Assembly (NCBI GenBank): GCA_001544595.2
Contig: FCOH02000028.1
Span: forward strand, 1 to 64,000
DNA from: Caballeronia peredens
Lineage (GTDB): Bacteria > Pseudomonadota > Gammaproteobacteria > Burkholderiales > Burkholderiaceae
Direction of reading: 5' to 3'
DNA length: 64,000 nucleotides
Positions within the stretch are counted from its first letter, which is position 1, and each line of letters begins with the position of its first letter. Positions 7,009 to 14,865 of this stretch are shown piece by piece. The translations under genes were made by a program, and so were the position numbers. The notes under the pieces are model-generated. The model ran no database searches and was not told where the DNA came from. It saw only the letters and a list, made by a program, of their open reading frames with translations.

Positions 7009-7284
7009 TCATTTGGTGCCGTAGGTGCGGATAATAAATTCGTAGGCTTCGCGGCGAGTTTGGAAGGTGGCCTTGAAGCTCGGTTCGTGATAGCTGCCTT
7101 TGTAGAACGTGAAGGTTCTGTTCTTGGTTTTTGCGTCGTAGCAGAGCTTAAGCTCCGTGTCGCGATGTTCCTTTACCATGAAGTAGACGCGGTGGACGTC
7201 GTCCAGGGTAATGTTCTTCGCGTTGCCGAGCATCTGTTCAACGCTGGCATTTGTAGTTACAAGTTCTGGGTTTCTGTGCTGCAT
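7009..7284 (-). CDS. Small protein, unknown function
   Basis: A 91-residue, mildly basic protein with an alternating strand pattern in the middle (ELKLCYDAKTKNRTFTFYKG) and a C-terminal helix (TRREAYEFIIRTYG). No family is recognised. Start 7284 follows GGAGGCC; class 1 promoter at 7318-7384. Monocistronic as far as can be seen, with the methyltransferase gene 65 bp downstream on the same strand. Confidence 0.75.
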   Translation of the reverse strand: MQHRNPELVTTNASVEQMLGNAKNITLDDVHRVYFMVKEHRDTELKLCYDAKTKNRTFTFYKGSYHEPSFKATFQTRREAYEFIIRTYGTK

Positions 7285-7317
7285 AGTGGCCTCCGTTTTT
7301 ATTTTATTTATACTTAT

Positions 7318-7384
7318 AATTTAGCAAAACGGAGCCTAAAGTCAAATTTATAGACCGTTGTTTATCAACTTTCAGACGAACGGT
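7318..7384 (-). promoter_or_regulatory. Class 1 promoter
   Basis: Minus-strand ACCGTTCGTCTGAAA box with its inverted half AACGGT 18 bp further on, 39 bp to TTGACT, 16-bp spacer, TGCTAAATT. GATATC lies 6 bp upstream of the box. Confidence 0.75.
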
Positions 7385-7403
7385 GGAATAGATATCCACG
7401 CCT

Positions 7404-7434
7404 AAAAAAGCCAGTGAAACTTAGTCCAATGGCT
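7404..7434 (-). terminator. Rho-independent terminator
   Basis: AAGCCA ... TGGCTT stem followed by a T run on the minus strand, about 45 bp past the stop of 7480-8436. Confidence 0.6.
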
Positions 7435-7479
7435 TTATTTTATGTATGTCTGGTGCAGATGTCTGGGTTCGGGGTCGGT

Positions 7480-8436
7480 CTAGTTATCAGTCATCTCCTC
7501 AATGCTCACTCTATTTCTCGCGACTTTCACAGCCTTATAGATTGTGAGAACAAGCCCCGCATGAGCCGTAAGGATGCGCTCTACGGCTTGGTCAATCGTC
7601 GCATCGTCATCGTGCTCGTGTCGACTGCCATATTGATCGATGATCACCAGGCGCTTGTGTGCAGGCGGAAGATTGGCTAAAGAAGGAACGACTTCTTGCT
7701 CCTGCTCCATCTTCTCGGGTTCGTTGCTTGCCAATGTTGCATTGGCTACTGATGGCCGTCTTACCTTGAGGTAGTGGCCCTTCAATGCAATGTTGGTCGC
7801 GAGGGCGCCAGATTTCAGAAGCTCTTCAATTGCGAGATTGAACGTTCGCACGTTGAAGTCGGAGAACTCAGCGAGCATCTCGTTTTTTACGTCCTCCCGG
7901 CTTTCAGAGTGGTAGAAGTGATTGTCCTCTAGATAACTGACATAACCCGAGACACTGTCGCCTAAGGGTTCGTTATGGGGGCAATCACATGTGCTGGTCG
8001 TAGTTATAGGTGAACTGTGATTGGCGAACGACTCTCCTATTCGATCAGTCCGGACATGCAAATTAGGGATGTCGTAGTTGTAGAGCGTGCGCTTTTGAAT
8101 CCCGGTCAACTTGGAAATTTTGGCGACGGTAACCTTTTGATTGTTGCTTTCTAGAATGTCAATGGCTTTCAAGACTTTCTGCACATTCTCTTGTTTCTGT
8201 TTAGTAAATGATTCCCGTGGTGCAATGGTCCGGATATAAGGTTTAAGGATGTCGTAGCTGTAAAGTGTGAGTTTGCCAAGACCAGTCAATCCAGCAATTT
8301 TGGCGACGGTAACTTTTTGATCGTTTTCTTCCAAGATCTTAATGGCTTCCCGAACCTGCTGGATGTTTTCCTCACTCTGTTGTTGCCGCCGGTTACGTCG
8401 ATTGAGAGTCTTGGCTGGATAGGTATCTTTTGTCAT
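7480..8436 (-). CDS. Protein with two tandem HTH repeats
   Basis: A 318-residue protein. Two copies of a helical repeat of about 63 residues lie at roughly 22-70 and 82-130; both contain KVTVAKI..LTG(L/I).K.TLY.YDI, the pattern of a helix-turn-helix, so binding to DNA is likely. The remainder is helical with no recognised domain and ends in IDQAVERILTAHAG and a short tail. The related single HTH layout is seen in 12850-13251 and 31391-31714. The 8505-8777 gene is upstream; the hairpin at 8468-8486 lies between. Start follows GGAG. Confidence 0.7.
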   Translation of the reverse strand: MTKDTYPAKTLNRRNRRQQQSEENIQQVREAIKILEENDQKVTVAKIAGLTGLGKLTLYSYDILKPYIRTIAPRESFTKQKQENVQKVLKAIDILESNNQKVTVAKISKLTGIQKRTLYNYDIPNLHVRTDRIGESFANHSSPITTTSTCDCPHNEPLGDSVSGYVSYLEDNHFYHSESREDVKNEMLAEFSDFNVRTFNLAIEELLKSGALATNIALKGHYLKVRRPSVANATLASNEPEKMEQEQEVVPSLANLPPAHKRLVIIDQYGSRHEHDDDATIDQAVERILTAHAGLVLTIYKAVKVARNRVSIEEMTDN

Positions 8437-8467
8437 GCGAGGCTCCTATTTTAATTTTTTTGGGATT

Positions 8468-8486
8468 GGGGGCCCGTAAGGTGGGC
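8468..8486 (-). terminator. Intercistronic hairpin
   Basis: GGCCCACCTTACGGGCC on the minus strand between the stop at 8505 and the ribosome-binding site of 7480-8436. Member of the recurring intercistronic hairpin set. Confidence 0.5.
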
Positions 8487-8504
8487 CAAGCCAAGGGAGA
8501 TTAT

Positions 8505-8777
8505 TTATATGTGGAGGGTATATGCCTCGTAGACAGACAAGCAAAGCTGGCGAATGCTACAGTCTCGGTTCAGTTGTGCTTGTTGCGCATTCCATCTCCA
8601 AGACAAGAGGAAATAGTTAAATGCTTTGGGGTCAAAGTCGTCCCCTTCGACTTTCTTGGCGTTTTCTTCCAATGCCCACATGAAGCAGTTGTAGGCCCTG
8701 GTATACTTTGTCTCATCAAAGGCAACGTATTCTTGGGCTTTCTTCCACAAAGTGTTGAAAGTGTAAAATTTGGTCAT
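8505..8777 (-). CDS. Small aromatic-rich helical protein
   Basis: A 90-residue protein rich in Trp, Tyr and Phe in an amphipathic helical arrangement. No family is recognised. Start at 8777 follows GGAGACC, and a class 1 promoter is at 8810-8876. It is the promoter-proximal gene of an operon with the HTH protein 7480-8436. Confidence 0.75.
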   Translation of the reverse strand: MTKFYTFNTLWKKAQEYVAFDETKYTRAYNCFMWALEENAKKVEGDDFDPKAFNYFLLSWRWNAQQAQLNRDCSIRQLCLSVYEAYTLHI

Positions 8778-8809
8778 GGTGGTCTCCGTTTGTGTTTATT
8801 TATATTAAT

Positions 8810-8876
8810 AATTTAGCAAAAGACTATCTAAAGTCAAATTTATAGACCGTTATTTATCAACTTTCAGACGAACGGT
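8810..8876 (-). promoter_or_regulatory. Class 1 promoter
   Basis: ACCGTTCGTCTGAAA box with AACGGT inverted half, 39 bp to TTGACT, 16-bp spacer, TGCTAAATT. GATATC 7 bp upstream of the box. Confidence 0.8.
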
Positions 8877-8937
8877 TGATATAGATATCACCTTATCTTT
8901 CAGGTGAAAGATGGGCAATGAGAGGAGTGGGATGTGG

Positions 8938-9000
8938 GCGAAGCATTGACCGTCAGGCCGCGGTGTCGCCCGCGTATGCCTCTTAACGAGGCGGTTTTCA
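8938..9000 (+). repeat. Structured dispersed repeat, copy 4
   Basis: GCGAAGC, CCGTCAGG, GCGGTGTCGCCCGC, then GCCTC-TTAAC-GAGGC hairpin and TTTT. It abuts the stop codon of the minus-strand 57-residue gene at 9001-9174. Confidence 0.8.
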
Positions 9001-9174
9001 TCATCTAGCGGGTGTGTATTTGGGTCGGCTGGGACAAGTCCCTCCTTTCCGCTTTGCTTCATGGGCCGCTCGATGGCGATAGACTCCATTGAGTAGAACG
9101 GCGCCTGTTGGTAGGTGCTCATCTGGTGATATGGCGAGGAAGAAGAGGGCTTTGTGTGCTGGCGTTGGGAACAT
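9001..9174 (-). CDS. 57-residue basic protein
   Basis: A frame beginning MFPTPAHKALFFLAISPDEH and ending KRKGGTCPSRPKYTPAR. It starts directly after a GGAGACTCC ribosome-binding site 11 bp past the stop of the preceding gene (9186-10049), so it is read as the second gene of that operon. No family is recognised. A longer overlapping minus-strand frame in this stretch lacks a ribosome-binding site and runs through the structured repeat. Confidence 0.6.
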   Translation of the reverse strand: MFPTPAHKALFFLAISPDEHLPTGAVLLNGVYRHRAAHEAKRKGGTCPSRPKYTPAR

Positions 9175-9185
9175 GGAGTCTCCTG

Positions 9186-10049
9186 TTAGATTTTTGTTGT
9201 TCGGGGTTTCTTCGTGCCGTTCAGAGAAAGCTCAGCGTTCAACTTCGTCTGTAGTGGCAGATACTTCATCTGCTGTAATTTCTGGATGACGATTTCGGCT
9301 TTTTTCGTTGAGAGATTGCGTTTGATTCGGTCTTCCATGTCTGTGCTCAGTGTCATGAGGCTGTTGGCAAAGAAGTACATGGCGACATTCCAAGAGCCGC
9401 TATAAACCGCACGGTAGAAGAACCGGTCATACCCTTGGTGAATGTCAATGCTCGGGTGGAGGGCAGAAAGGTGCTCAATGACCTTTGGCTGGTCCGCTGC
9501 GCAAGCCTCGGAGATGAGATCGCTGATGATCTCGTCTAGCTCTCTCACAGGTTCACACTCGGTCTTTTGCGCGTCTAGGATGTGAGAATACATTTTCAGG
9601 TAGAGGTCGTAGTTCTTTCCTTCAATGCACCTTTTAGCCGCTACTCCAAAAGAAAATGCGGAGAACTCTTTAGCCAGCGGTAACTGCAATATTTCGTCAA
9701 TCAAGTCAGCGTTGTTGGTCTTGCAGGCGTTGGCAAAAGTTGTGAGCAAGGTTGGCAGCTTCATGGCTCTAATGTTGGGCTTCTTATGGAGCTTCAGAAG
9801 AAGGGAGTTAAGTCGGTCGAAGGTTTCCTGGGTCGCGGCCGGGTCCTGAACCGGACAGAGCCGAACACGTAGGGCTGAACCTTCAAAGTTCCCCTCATGA
9901 CCGAAGGCGGTGTAGAGAGCACTGGGGATGCGCACGATGAAAGTGAGTTGCACAACCATTCCGTCGCTGTTGGCGTTTGGAACTTGGACAGTCTTCGCCG
10001 TGTAATAGGGTGTCTCCCTGTGATTGTTCATAAAGTCATCATGTTTCAT
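9186..10049 (-). CDS. Ankyrin-like protein with KLKI-type tail
   Basis: A 287-residue protein. The central and C-terminal thirds consist of helix pairs with weak ankyrin character (for example ANACKTNNADLIDEILQLPL and AVYSGSWNVAMYFFANSL). It ends KLNAELSLNGTKKPRTTKI, a divergent form of the common tail found on twelve proteins in this window: leucine-spaced helix, basic segment, terminal K-I. I infer a possible secretion substrate. Start 10049 follows GGAGAC; class 1 promoter at 10108-10175. Confidence 0.75.
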   Translation of the reverse strand: MKHDDFMNNHRETPYYTAKTVQVPNANSDGMVVQLTFIVRIPSALYTAFGHEGNFEGSALRVRLCPVQDPAATQETFDRLNSLLLKLHKKPNIRAMKLPTLLTTFANACKTNNADLIDEILQLPLAKEFSAFSFGVAAKRCIEGKNYDLYLKMYSHILDAQKTECEPVRELDEIISDLISEACAADQPKVIEHLSALHPSIDIHQGYDRFFYRAVYSGSWNVAMYFFANSLMTLSTDMEDRIKRNLSTKKAEIVIQKLQQMKYLPLQTKLNAELSLNGTKKPRTTKI

Positions 10050-10107
10050 TGTGTCTCCCCGTAGATATGTTCTGCATGAACTACTTCTTTGATATGGTTA
10101 TATCTTT

Positions 10108-10175
10108 AATTTATCAAAAGAGAGTCCGAAGTCAAATTTATTGGAAGATAGTCGCGGAACTTTCCGACGAACGGT
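10108..10175 (-). promoter_or_regulatory. Class 1 promoter
   Basis: ACCGTTCGTCGGAAA box, 40 bp to TTGACT (one more than usual), 16-bp spacer, TGATAAATT. Drives 9186-10049 and 9001-9174. Confidence 0.7.
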
Positions 10176-10485
10176 TATGTGGTAAAAGCAAAGAAAACAA
10201 CCTCGGTCCCCACTTGATAATTGTCCGCTACTAGGGATTGCTGGAGGCTTGTCAGATAAGGGTTCGAAGCAGTTTTTTGTTATCCCCACTTGGTCTGGGA
10301 AAAAATATCTAGAAGGTGAAAAAATTTTTGGAGAGCGGGGAAGGCCGCTGCTGATCCTTTTATTCCTGCCGCTACTGGGGATAGATAGGGAATAGCTCTA
10401 GAAGGCTTTCCGGATAAGGCACAGAGCATCCCCATGTAATCTTTATTTTGTGGGGATTAGGGAGGGATAGGTGGGGAAGAGAGAC
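10176..10485. other. Noncoding stretch with repeated GGGGAT-like motifs
   Basis: About 310 bp without a convincing gene. It holds several short motifs in both orientations: TTATCCCCA near 10280, CTGGGGATA near 10375, CATCCCCAT near 10430, GTGGGGATTAGG near 10451, and an A/T-rich block around 10300-10330. TTATCCCCA differs from a DnaA box by one or two bases. It could be a regulatory or replication-related region; the evidence is thin. The antisense open frame 10098-10289 is rejected. Confidence 0.3.
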
Positions 10486-11385
10486 TCAGGCTGTCGTGCA
10501 AAGAGGCGATTGCTGCACGAGTTCTTTGAGCTTGGCTAGATGTATCTTTCTACCCAGCCCCTCTTTGACCATTGAGCCTTCCACGATGGAGTTGAACTCC
10601 TTATATCGCTCTCGGTAGAAGCGGAAGATGGTGTCCAGCCTGTCCTGTTGCTCGGGTGGGATGACAACGGGGTGGTAGCTCTTGAGCCGCTCATAGTCCG
10701 TGAAAGCGTTCCACTCATCGACGGTCTTCCTGCCGTAAGTGAGGCAGTCATCGTTGAGAACGGAGAAGACGAGGAGCATGTTGTTGATAGGTGTAGCGAT
10801 GTCGTAGTTGCACCATGCCGTGCCTCGAAAATATGCATGGAAAAGGTAGCTCGCCATATTGTCAGTGATGTGTGAGAGAACGACTTTGAAGCCGTCTTGC
10901 AGATACGTGGTGATGAACTCCTCACTGAGGCGCTCAAACTCGTCCTTGTAGAGCTTCATGCGCTTCGCTACGGTGCCAGGCAAGGTCTCGATGTATTGCC
11001 AGCTACGGTTCTGATAGAGGTTCTGTTCGCCGTCCACATGCTCAATGCGCAAAACAAGCTGGGTTCGTCCGAACTCGGGCTGGTTCACTTCATCTAGATA
11101 GACAGAGAGACTTCGCTGCGTTGCGATGTCGATGTGGGTCTTGGAGAAATCGGGTGAGAGGTTAGTATCGAAGCGGAGTCTCATGCACTCGTTGTTGTAG
11201 CCGACGTTATTGAAGCCGAGTCTCTTGTCCCTTCTATTGCTGCTGCTGGTCTTCCATCTATTCAGGTGGTAGCGAGCTTGATACTTTTTGTCTTGAATGT
11301 AGTCTTCGCGAGTGAGGTCAAAAAGTAGTTTGTTTCGAAGGTCTTCTAAGACGATGTAGTTATATCCGTTGCTTTGTAAATCCAT
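10486..11385 (-). CDS. Paralogue of 39350-40237, unknown function
   Basis: A 299-residue protein, clearly homologous to 39350-40237 along most of its length. Shared blocks include NNEC followed by FDTNLSPDF, ETLPGTVAKR, a NMASYL segment and VFSVLNDDC. No known family or catalytic motif is apparent. The start at 11385 follows GAGGAACACCT; an upstream TTG adds ten residues with no ribosome-binding site. It is downstream of 11443-11757 in the same operon with a CCCCT/AGGGG hairpin between. Confidence 0.75.
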   Translation of the reverse strand: MDLQSNGYNYIVLEDLRNKLLFDLTREDYIQDKKYQARYHLNRWKTSSSNRRDKRLGFNNVGYNNECMRLRFDTNLSPDFSKTHIDIATQRSLSVYLDEVNQPEFGRTQLVLRIEHVDGEQNLYQNRSWQYIETLPGTVAKRMKLYKDEFERLSEEFITTYLQDGFKVVLSHITDNMASYLFHAYFRGTAWCNYDIATPINNMLLVFSVLNDDCLTYGRKTVDEWNAFTDYERLKSYHPVVIPPEQQDRLDTIFRFYRERYKEFNSIVEGSMVKEGLGRKIHLAKLKELVQQSPLCTTA

Positions 11386-11402
11386 AGGTGTTCCTCGTGG
11401 TA

Positions 11403-11424
11403 AAACCCCTAGCAAGTAGGGGTG
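11403..11424 (-). terminator. Intercistronic hairpin
   Basis: ACCCCTACTTGCTAGGGGT then TTT on the minus strand, between 11443-11757 and the start at 11385. Confidence 0.5.
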
Positions 11425-11442
11425 GGGCTGTTCGATTCCGGC

Positions 11443-11757
11443 TTATCTGAAGACTCTGACCTTCTTAAGTTCATCCAATGCTTGGGTTACGGCTTCCCGG
11501 TTCTTGGGCTCAATGAAGCCGTTGCTGTAGGAGGTGCGACCAATGAAGAAATTTTCGTCCAGGTATCCTAGCTGGCGAGGCTTGGCGTTCCCATGTTTGG
11601 GTCTGGTGTAGATAAAGATTGAGATGGTGCTCGTGTGACGCTCAGGTGCCAACGAAAATATGAAGTTAGCGGTCTCGATGCGGTTGTTGCTGCTGGAGCG
11701 AAGCTTGTTGAAGGCTGCTCTCACTGAGTTTGGGTGAATCTTGAACATGTCATACAT
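11443..11757 (-). CDS. Small basic protein, unknown function
   Basis: A 104-residue basic protein (MYDMFKIHPNSVRAAFNKLR start) with a central strand region (TSTISIFIYTRPKHGNAKPRQ) and C-terminal helix. The start at 11757 follows GGAGAC; 39 further in-frame residues upstream overlap the preceding gene and are discarded. Part of the 12079-to-10486 operon. Confidence 0.7.
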   Translation of the reverse strand: MYDMFKIHPNSVRAAFNKLRSSSNNRIETANFIFSLAPERHTSTISIFIYTRPKHGNAKPRQLGYLDENFFIGRTSYSNGFIEPKNREAVTQALDELKKVRVFR

Positions 11758-11781
11758 AGTAGTCTCCGTTTTTTTGTTGTA

Positions 11782-11799
11782 ATAAGAGCCCCGTGAGGT
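11782..11799 (-). terminator. Intercistronic hairpin
   Basis: GCCCCACCTCACGGGGC on the minus strand between the stop at 11819 and the start at 11757. Confidence 0.5.
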
Positions 11800-11818
11800 G
11801 GGGCAACCATCTTTTTCT

Positions 11819-12079
11819 TTAGGCTGCGAGTAATAAGTCTTCGTTGTTGAGGCGAACGATGAGGTTGTAGTCATCGATGGTCAAATATTCGTCGCTGATG
11901 ATGTTGCCGTAGGTAGCACGAACCTTGTTGGCACGTGCAACACCTTCGTCGTACTCCTTTTGCATCGCTGGTGTTACTGCTGGAACCTTGACAGTTGGCA
12001 CGTCTGCACGTTTGAACAAAGATGCGAGTAATGAGGATGCTTTGACAGTTTTAGCTGGGTTAGTTTTGATGGTTTTCAT
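11819..12079 (-). CDS. Small protein, unknown function
   Basis: An 86-residue protein with a Lys/Thr/Ala-rich N-terminus (MKTIKTNPAKTVKASSLLAS) and an acidic C-terminal half. The first 20 residues resemble those of 38744-39052 in character, basic and polar ahead of an SLLA/PLLAK motif, which may be a shared localisation feature. Start follows GGAGACC; class 1 promoter at 12116-12182. First gene of the operon running to 10486. Confidence 0.7.
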   Translation of the reverse strand: MKTIKTNPAKTVKASSLLASLFKRADVPTVKVPAVTPAMQKEYDEGVARANKVRATYGNIISDEYLTIDDYNLIVRLNNEDLLLAA

Positions 12080-12115
12080 GGTGGTCTCCCGTTGAGTTAT
12101 TATGTTTATATATAT

Positions 12116-12182
12116 AATTTAGCAAATGGAGGGCTAAAGTCAAATTTATGAGCGTGTTTTTATTGACTTTCCGACGAACGGT
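12116..12182 (-). promoter_or_regulatory. Class 1 promoter
   Basis: ACCGTTCGTCGGAAA box, 39 bp to TTGACT, 16-bp spacer, TGCTAAATT. GATATC 9 bp upstream of the box. Confidence 0.75.
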
Positions 12183-12209
12183 AAGCAATCAGATATCAGA
12201 GCGGAAGAG

Positions 12210-12662
12210 TTAAACTGCGGGAAGAAGTCCTGTGCCTTTGCAGTGCTTGCAACGAACTTTCCCCGACCCGCAAGAACAAGGCGTTTTTACAGCCTGACAG
12301 AACGGGCAAAGCTTGCGGCCGAATTTAGTTGGAACACCAAGGGCAAAGCGAGATCCGCCGCATGCAGTGCAATTTACTCGGGCTGAGCCATGACACCACG
12401 GGCATTTGACTCGGCCGCTTCCTTGGCAATCAGGACACTTTGACGGAGTTTGTGCGGGGTTGGATGTCGTGGTCGCGCTTTGTTGGCCGGCGACAGTGCG
12501 AGACCCAGGCTTAGCCGATGGGTATTTTTTCAGGGCTTCCTGAAATCGCTCCTGCGCGCTCCGATGCTCTTTCGCGGTTGGTGGTTGCTTCCTTCTCAGA
12601 GCGACGAAAGCAATGAGGATGATGGCAAAAAGGAGTAGCGCAATAAGCACGAGTGTCCGCAT
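12210..12662 (-). CDS. Membrane-anchored DnaJ-type zinc-finger protein
   Basis: A 150-residue protein: an N-terminal membrane segment (residues 2-22), a polar linker, then several CxxCxGxG-like repeats from about residue 74 (CPDCQGSGRVKCPWCHGSAR ... CKHCKGTG). This is the cysteine-rich zinc-binding module of DnaJ, without a J domain. Such modules act in protein binding or thiol chemistry; the soluble part would lie on one face of the inner membrane. Start follows GGAGGG. Confidence 0.75.
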   Translation of the reverse strand: MRTLVLIALLLFAIILIAFVALRRKQPPTAKEHRSAQERFQEALKKYPSAKPGSRTVAGQQSATTTSNPAQTPSKCPDCQGSGRVKCPWCHGSARVNCTACGGSRFALGVPTKFGRKLCPFCQAVKTPCSCGSGKVRCKHCKGTGLLPAV

Positions 12663-12722
12663 CAGTCCCTCCTACGGTTGCTTCAATATAGGTGACAGGC
12701 GCAGGACTGACTGGAATGTTCG

Positions 12723-12784
12723 CGAAGCAAGATGCCGGAAGGAAGCGGTGCCGCCCGCGTGTGCTTCTCAAGAAGCGGTTTTCC
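12723..12784 (+). repeat. Structured dispersed repeat, copy 5
   Basis: GCGAAGC, CCGGAAGG, GCGG-TGCCGC-CCGC, then GCTTCT-CA-AGAAGC and TTTT. The second stem has changed on both sides compared with the GCCTC/GAGGC copies. Confidence 0.8.
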
Positions 12785-12849
12785 GTCCTTCGGTGCAAAA
12801 AGCGTGTGTCCCGAGGGGTGTGGCTTGTCGTGTCGATGCTATGTGCGGC

Positions 12850-13251
12850 TCAGCGTTTGTGAACGGCGCCGAAGGTCTCGCCATCAATTTTTAGTCTCAC
12901 GCGTTGCACTCTTGGCTTCTTCTCGCGCACTACTGTCTTGCTGCGCTTCACGACTACTGGAGTCGCGCCATCGTCGGCTAAACGGTGGGAGGCGAGGCTG
13001 ATGTTGATCGATGCGATGCGGGTTCCGGCGATGACATCTGCGAAGTCACCTGCATAGCGTGCATGAGCGCGCTGCTTGTGAGGTCCTTCCAGGCTCAGGA
13101 TACGGTGAGCCGTAGGGATGACATCCTGCTTCTTGAGGTGTTCCACTCTACCGATATTCTGATACGTGACTTGAAGGCCTTCGCTGCGCAAAGTGGCGAT
13201 GGTTTCGATTAGCTTGGCCAGCTTCTTTTCTTTTGTTTCTGCTTTCTTCAT
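12850..13251 (-). CDS. HTH-like protein with GETF tail
   Basis: A 133-residue basic protein. Residues 10-60 (LIETIATLRSEGLQVTYQNI) resemble the helix-turn-helix units of 7480-8436. The C-terminal 18 residues RVRLKIDGETFGAVHKR match the end of 53964-54569 (RVTLRIEGETFSTVQKQ) although the bodies differ, a second shared C-terminal tag in this window. Start follows GGAGAGC. A DNA-binding role is inferred. Confidence 0.7.
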   Translation of the reverse strand: MKKAETKEKKLAKLIETIATLRSEGLQVTYQNIGRVEHLKKQDVIPTAHRILSLEGPHKQRAHARYAGDFADVIAGTRIASINISLASHRLADDGATPVVVKRSKTVVREKKPRVQRVRLKIDGETFGAVHKR

Positions 13252-13283
13252 GTTGCTCTCCTTTTCCTTGTTTTCAACCTGTA

Positions 13284-13928
13284 TTAAATCTTCTGTGTGA
13301 CCGATGTGGTCATGTTCGCTATCTTTCTATTCTTCTTGCTCTCTAGTTCTTCGTATTCCATTATTTGGCTTGGGTGACGAACGAACATCATGAATCGCCA
13401 GTAGCCACTTTTGAGCTTCTCCACCCTTACATTGGGGAACGTGTGTATCTTCGGTGTACTCTTCTTTTTCTTCTGAAAGCGGAAGGTGAGGTTCATAATA
13501 ACTATTTCTTCCACTTCGTCGGTCGCGGGCATATTCAACTCCTCGTGTAAGTCCTCCTCCAGCCGCCAACCGCCATCGATGCTGTAGGGATACTCGGTCG
13601 GGATTACTCCCAACGGATCAACGGTAGGTCTGAGTATCGTCGCTCTTGCTCGGTCCTCCTCGGGAAGAGTAGCGATATATTCTTGGGCCGCAATGATATT
13701 CATTGGATATGTCTGCGATTCAACAAGTCCAAAGAATGCAAGAATTTTTTCGGCTTGAACGAACGGAACCCAATAATACTGCTTTCCGACATGATGCCAT
13801 GTGTCGGCTCTGAAATACTTGGCAACTAAAGTCATGGGAATTGGAAGCTCGTAGGCTGGAACGATTCCCTTCTCTTTATCAGCAACCGCGTTGTTGCTCA
13901 TCATTTGTTTATAGTTATAGCCTGCCAT
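13284..13928 (-). CDS. Unknown protein, 214 residues
   Basis: No family recognised. It begins MAGYNYKQMM, has a Trp/Tyr-rich middle (YYWVPFVQAEKILAFFGLVE) and a basic KKKK stretch near residue 155 followed by a strand-rich region. The ATG at 13928 is six bases after the stop of 13934-14140, suggesting translational coupling; a TTG three codons upstream overlaps that stop and is the alternative start. Confidence 0.65.
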   Translation of the reverse strand: MAGYNYKQMMSNNAVADKEKGIVPAYELPIPMTLVAKYFRADTWHHVGKQYYWVPFVQAEKILAFFGLVESQTYPMNIIAAQEYIATLPEEDRARATILRPTVDPLGVIPTEYPYSIDGGWRLEEDLHEELNMPATDEVEEIVIMNLTFRFQKKKKSTPKIHTFPNVRVEKLKSGYWRFMMFVRHPSQIMEYEELESKKNRKIANMTTSVTQKI

Positions 13929-13933
13929 GATGA

Positions 13934-14140
13934 TCAACTGTTGATGGTTGCCCAGGTCTTCGCAACCGCGAAGATGGTCATTGCTGATACGCCACTTCCA
14001 GCCAAGGTTTCTTTGACATGGTTAATAGCATAGTCGCAAGCAATGCCTAAGCCAGTGGTCGCTAAGTTCTGTATTTGATCGAGATGGTTGTATGCAACGA
14101 AGCCTAGGGCTGCGCATACGATGAATTTTATTATTGTCAT
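13934..14140 (-). CDS. Small membrane-associated protein
   Basis: A 68-residue protein with a hydrophobic N-terminal segment (residues 3-17, TIIKFIVCAALGFVAY) and a second moderately hydrophobic stretch near the end. The start at 14140 is preferred because GGAGAAC lies 6 bp ahead; an ATG four codons earlier overlaps that site. Class 1 promoter at 14175-14241. First gene of a pair with 13284-13928. Confidence 0.7.
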   Translation of the reverse strand: MTIIKFIVCAALGFVAYNHLDQIQNLATTGLGIACDYAINHVKETLAGSGVSAMTIFAVAKTWATINS

Positions 14141-14174
14141 TTTGTTCTCCATTTTGACTTCTAGTTATAGTCTT

Positions 14175-14241
14175 AATTTAGCAAATTCGCGCTCAAAGTC
14201 AAACTTATGAACCGGTTTATTCAATATTTCCGACGAACGGT
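14175..14241 (-). promoter_or_regulatory. Class 1 promoter
   Basis: ACCGTTCGTCGGAAA box, 39 bp to TTGACT, 16-bp spacer, TGCTAAATT. Confidence 0.75.
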
Positions 14242-14292
14242 GCTTGACTATAGTTTTTCTAATAATAAGATAAAGAGAAACCGGGGGTAAAA

Positions 14293-14814
14293 GTGAAAAG
14301 AATATGGATAGGTCTGTTGATGGCCGTCTTTTTAAGTGGCTGCAAAGATGAGCCCAAACGTGTGCTTCCTAAGACCGCCGCAATCAAGGCGGAAGTGCCG
14401 CGCAAAGAGCCTACAAAATGGGTCTATGACAACGTGGTGGAAGCGGGGCAGGTGGAAATGACACGGGTTGCGGTCGATGTCTCGGACAAGAGCAAAGGAG
14501 GCGATACTCTCAACGTGGTGCTTCTTCGCAAGCCCAATCAGGATGTTCAAGCCGTTCTCAAAATGGGCAAGGCTTTCGTGTGTCCGGCGGCCGGCGAGCC
14601 ATGCTTCGTGAAGATTCGCTTTGACGGAAGTGCTAGCGAGAAGTATTCGGTGGAAGCAGCGGCAGGCGAAGATGGGGCTGTGTTCGTGAATCGGGCAAGC
14701 ACCCTCATTTCCATGATTAAGACGGCGAAGACAGCTTGGATTGATGTGCCGGTGGGGGATGGGAAGACTGAGACTTTCGCTATTGATGTCGGCAACTTGG
14801 ATTGGAACTACTGA
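14293..14814 (+). CDS. Lipoprotein, unknown function
   Basis: A 173-residue protein with a lipoprotein signal (MKRIWIGLLMAVFLSGCKDE; lipobox LSGC, Cys17). The GTG start at 14293 follows GGGGG. The mature part has strand-rich blocks (LNVVLLRKPNQDVQAVLKMG, CFVKIRFDG) reminiscent of invasion-locus-B-like or T4SS accessory lipoproteins, but I cannot assign it. Followed by a terminator; isolated on the plus strand. Confidence 0.75.
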   Translation: MKRIWIGLLMAVFLSGCKDEPKRVLPKTAAIKAEVPRKEPTKWVYDNVVEAGQVEMTRVAVDVSDKSKGGDTLNVVLLRKPNQDVQAVLKMGKAFVCPAAGEPCFVKIRFDGSASEKYSVEAAAGEDGAVFVNRASTLISMIKTAKTAWIDVPVGDGKTETFAIDVGNLDWNY

Positions 14815-14835
14815 AGATGGGAGCGATGTGAAAAG

Positions 14836-14863
14836 AGCCAACCGTTGAGTTGGCTTTTTTGTC
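14836..14863 (+). terminator. Rho-independent terminator
   Basis: AGCCAACCGTTGAGTTGGCT then TTTTTT; serves the lipoprotein gene and probably the converging 14866-15240. Confidence 0.8.
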
Positions 14864-14865
14864 TT

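Noticed and set aside
8850..9122. 90-codon minus-strand frame through structured repeat copy 4
   Set aside because: No ribosome-binding site, runs through the repeat and into the class 1 promoter; the 57-codon frame at 9001-9174 has a proper start.
10098..10289. Minus-strand frame of 63 codons ending DKLKI
   Set aside because: The ending comes from reading the class 1 -10 region (TGATAAATT) in one frame, not from a protein; composition is poor and there is no ribosome-binding site. It is a warning that TTTGATAAATTAAAGATA can mimic the tail.
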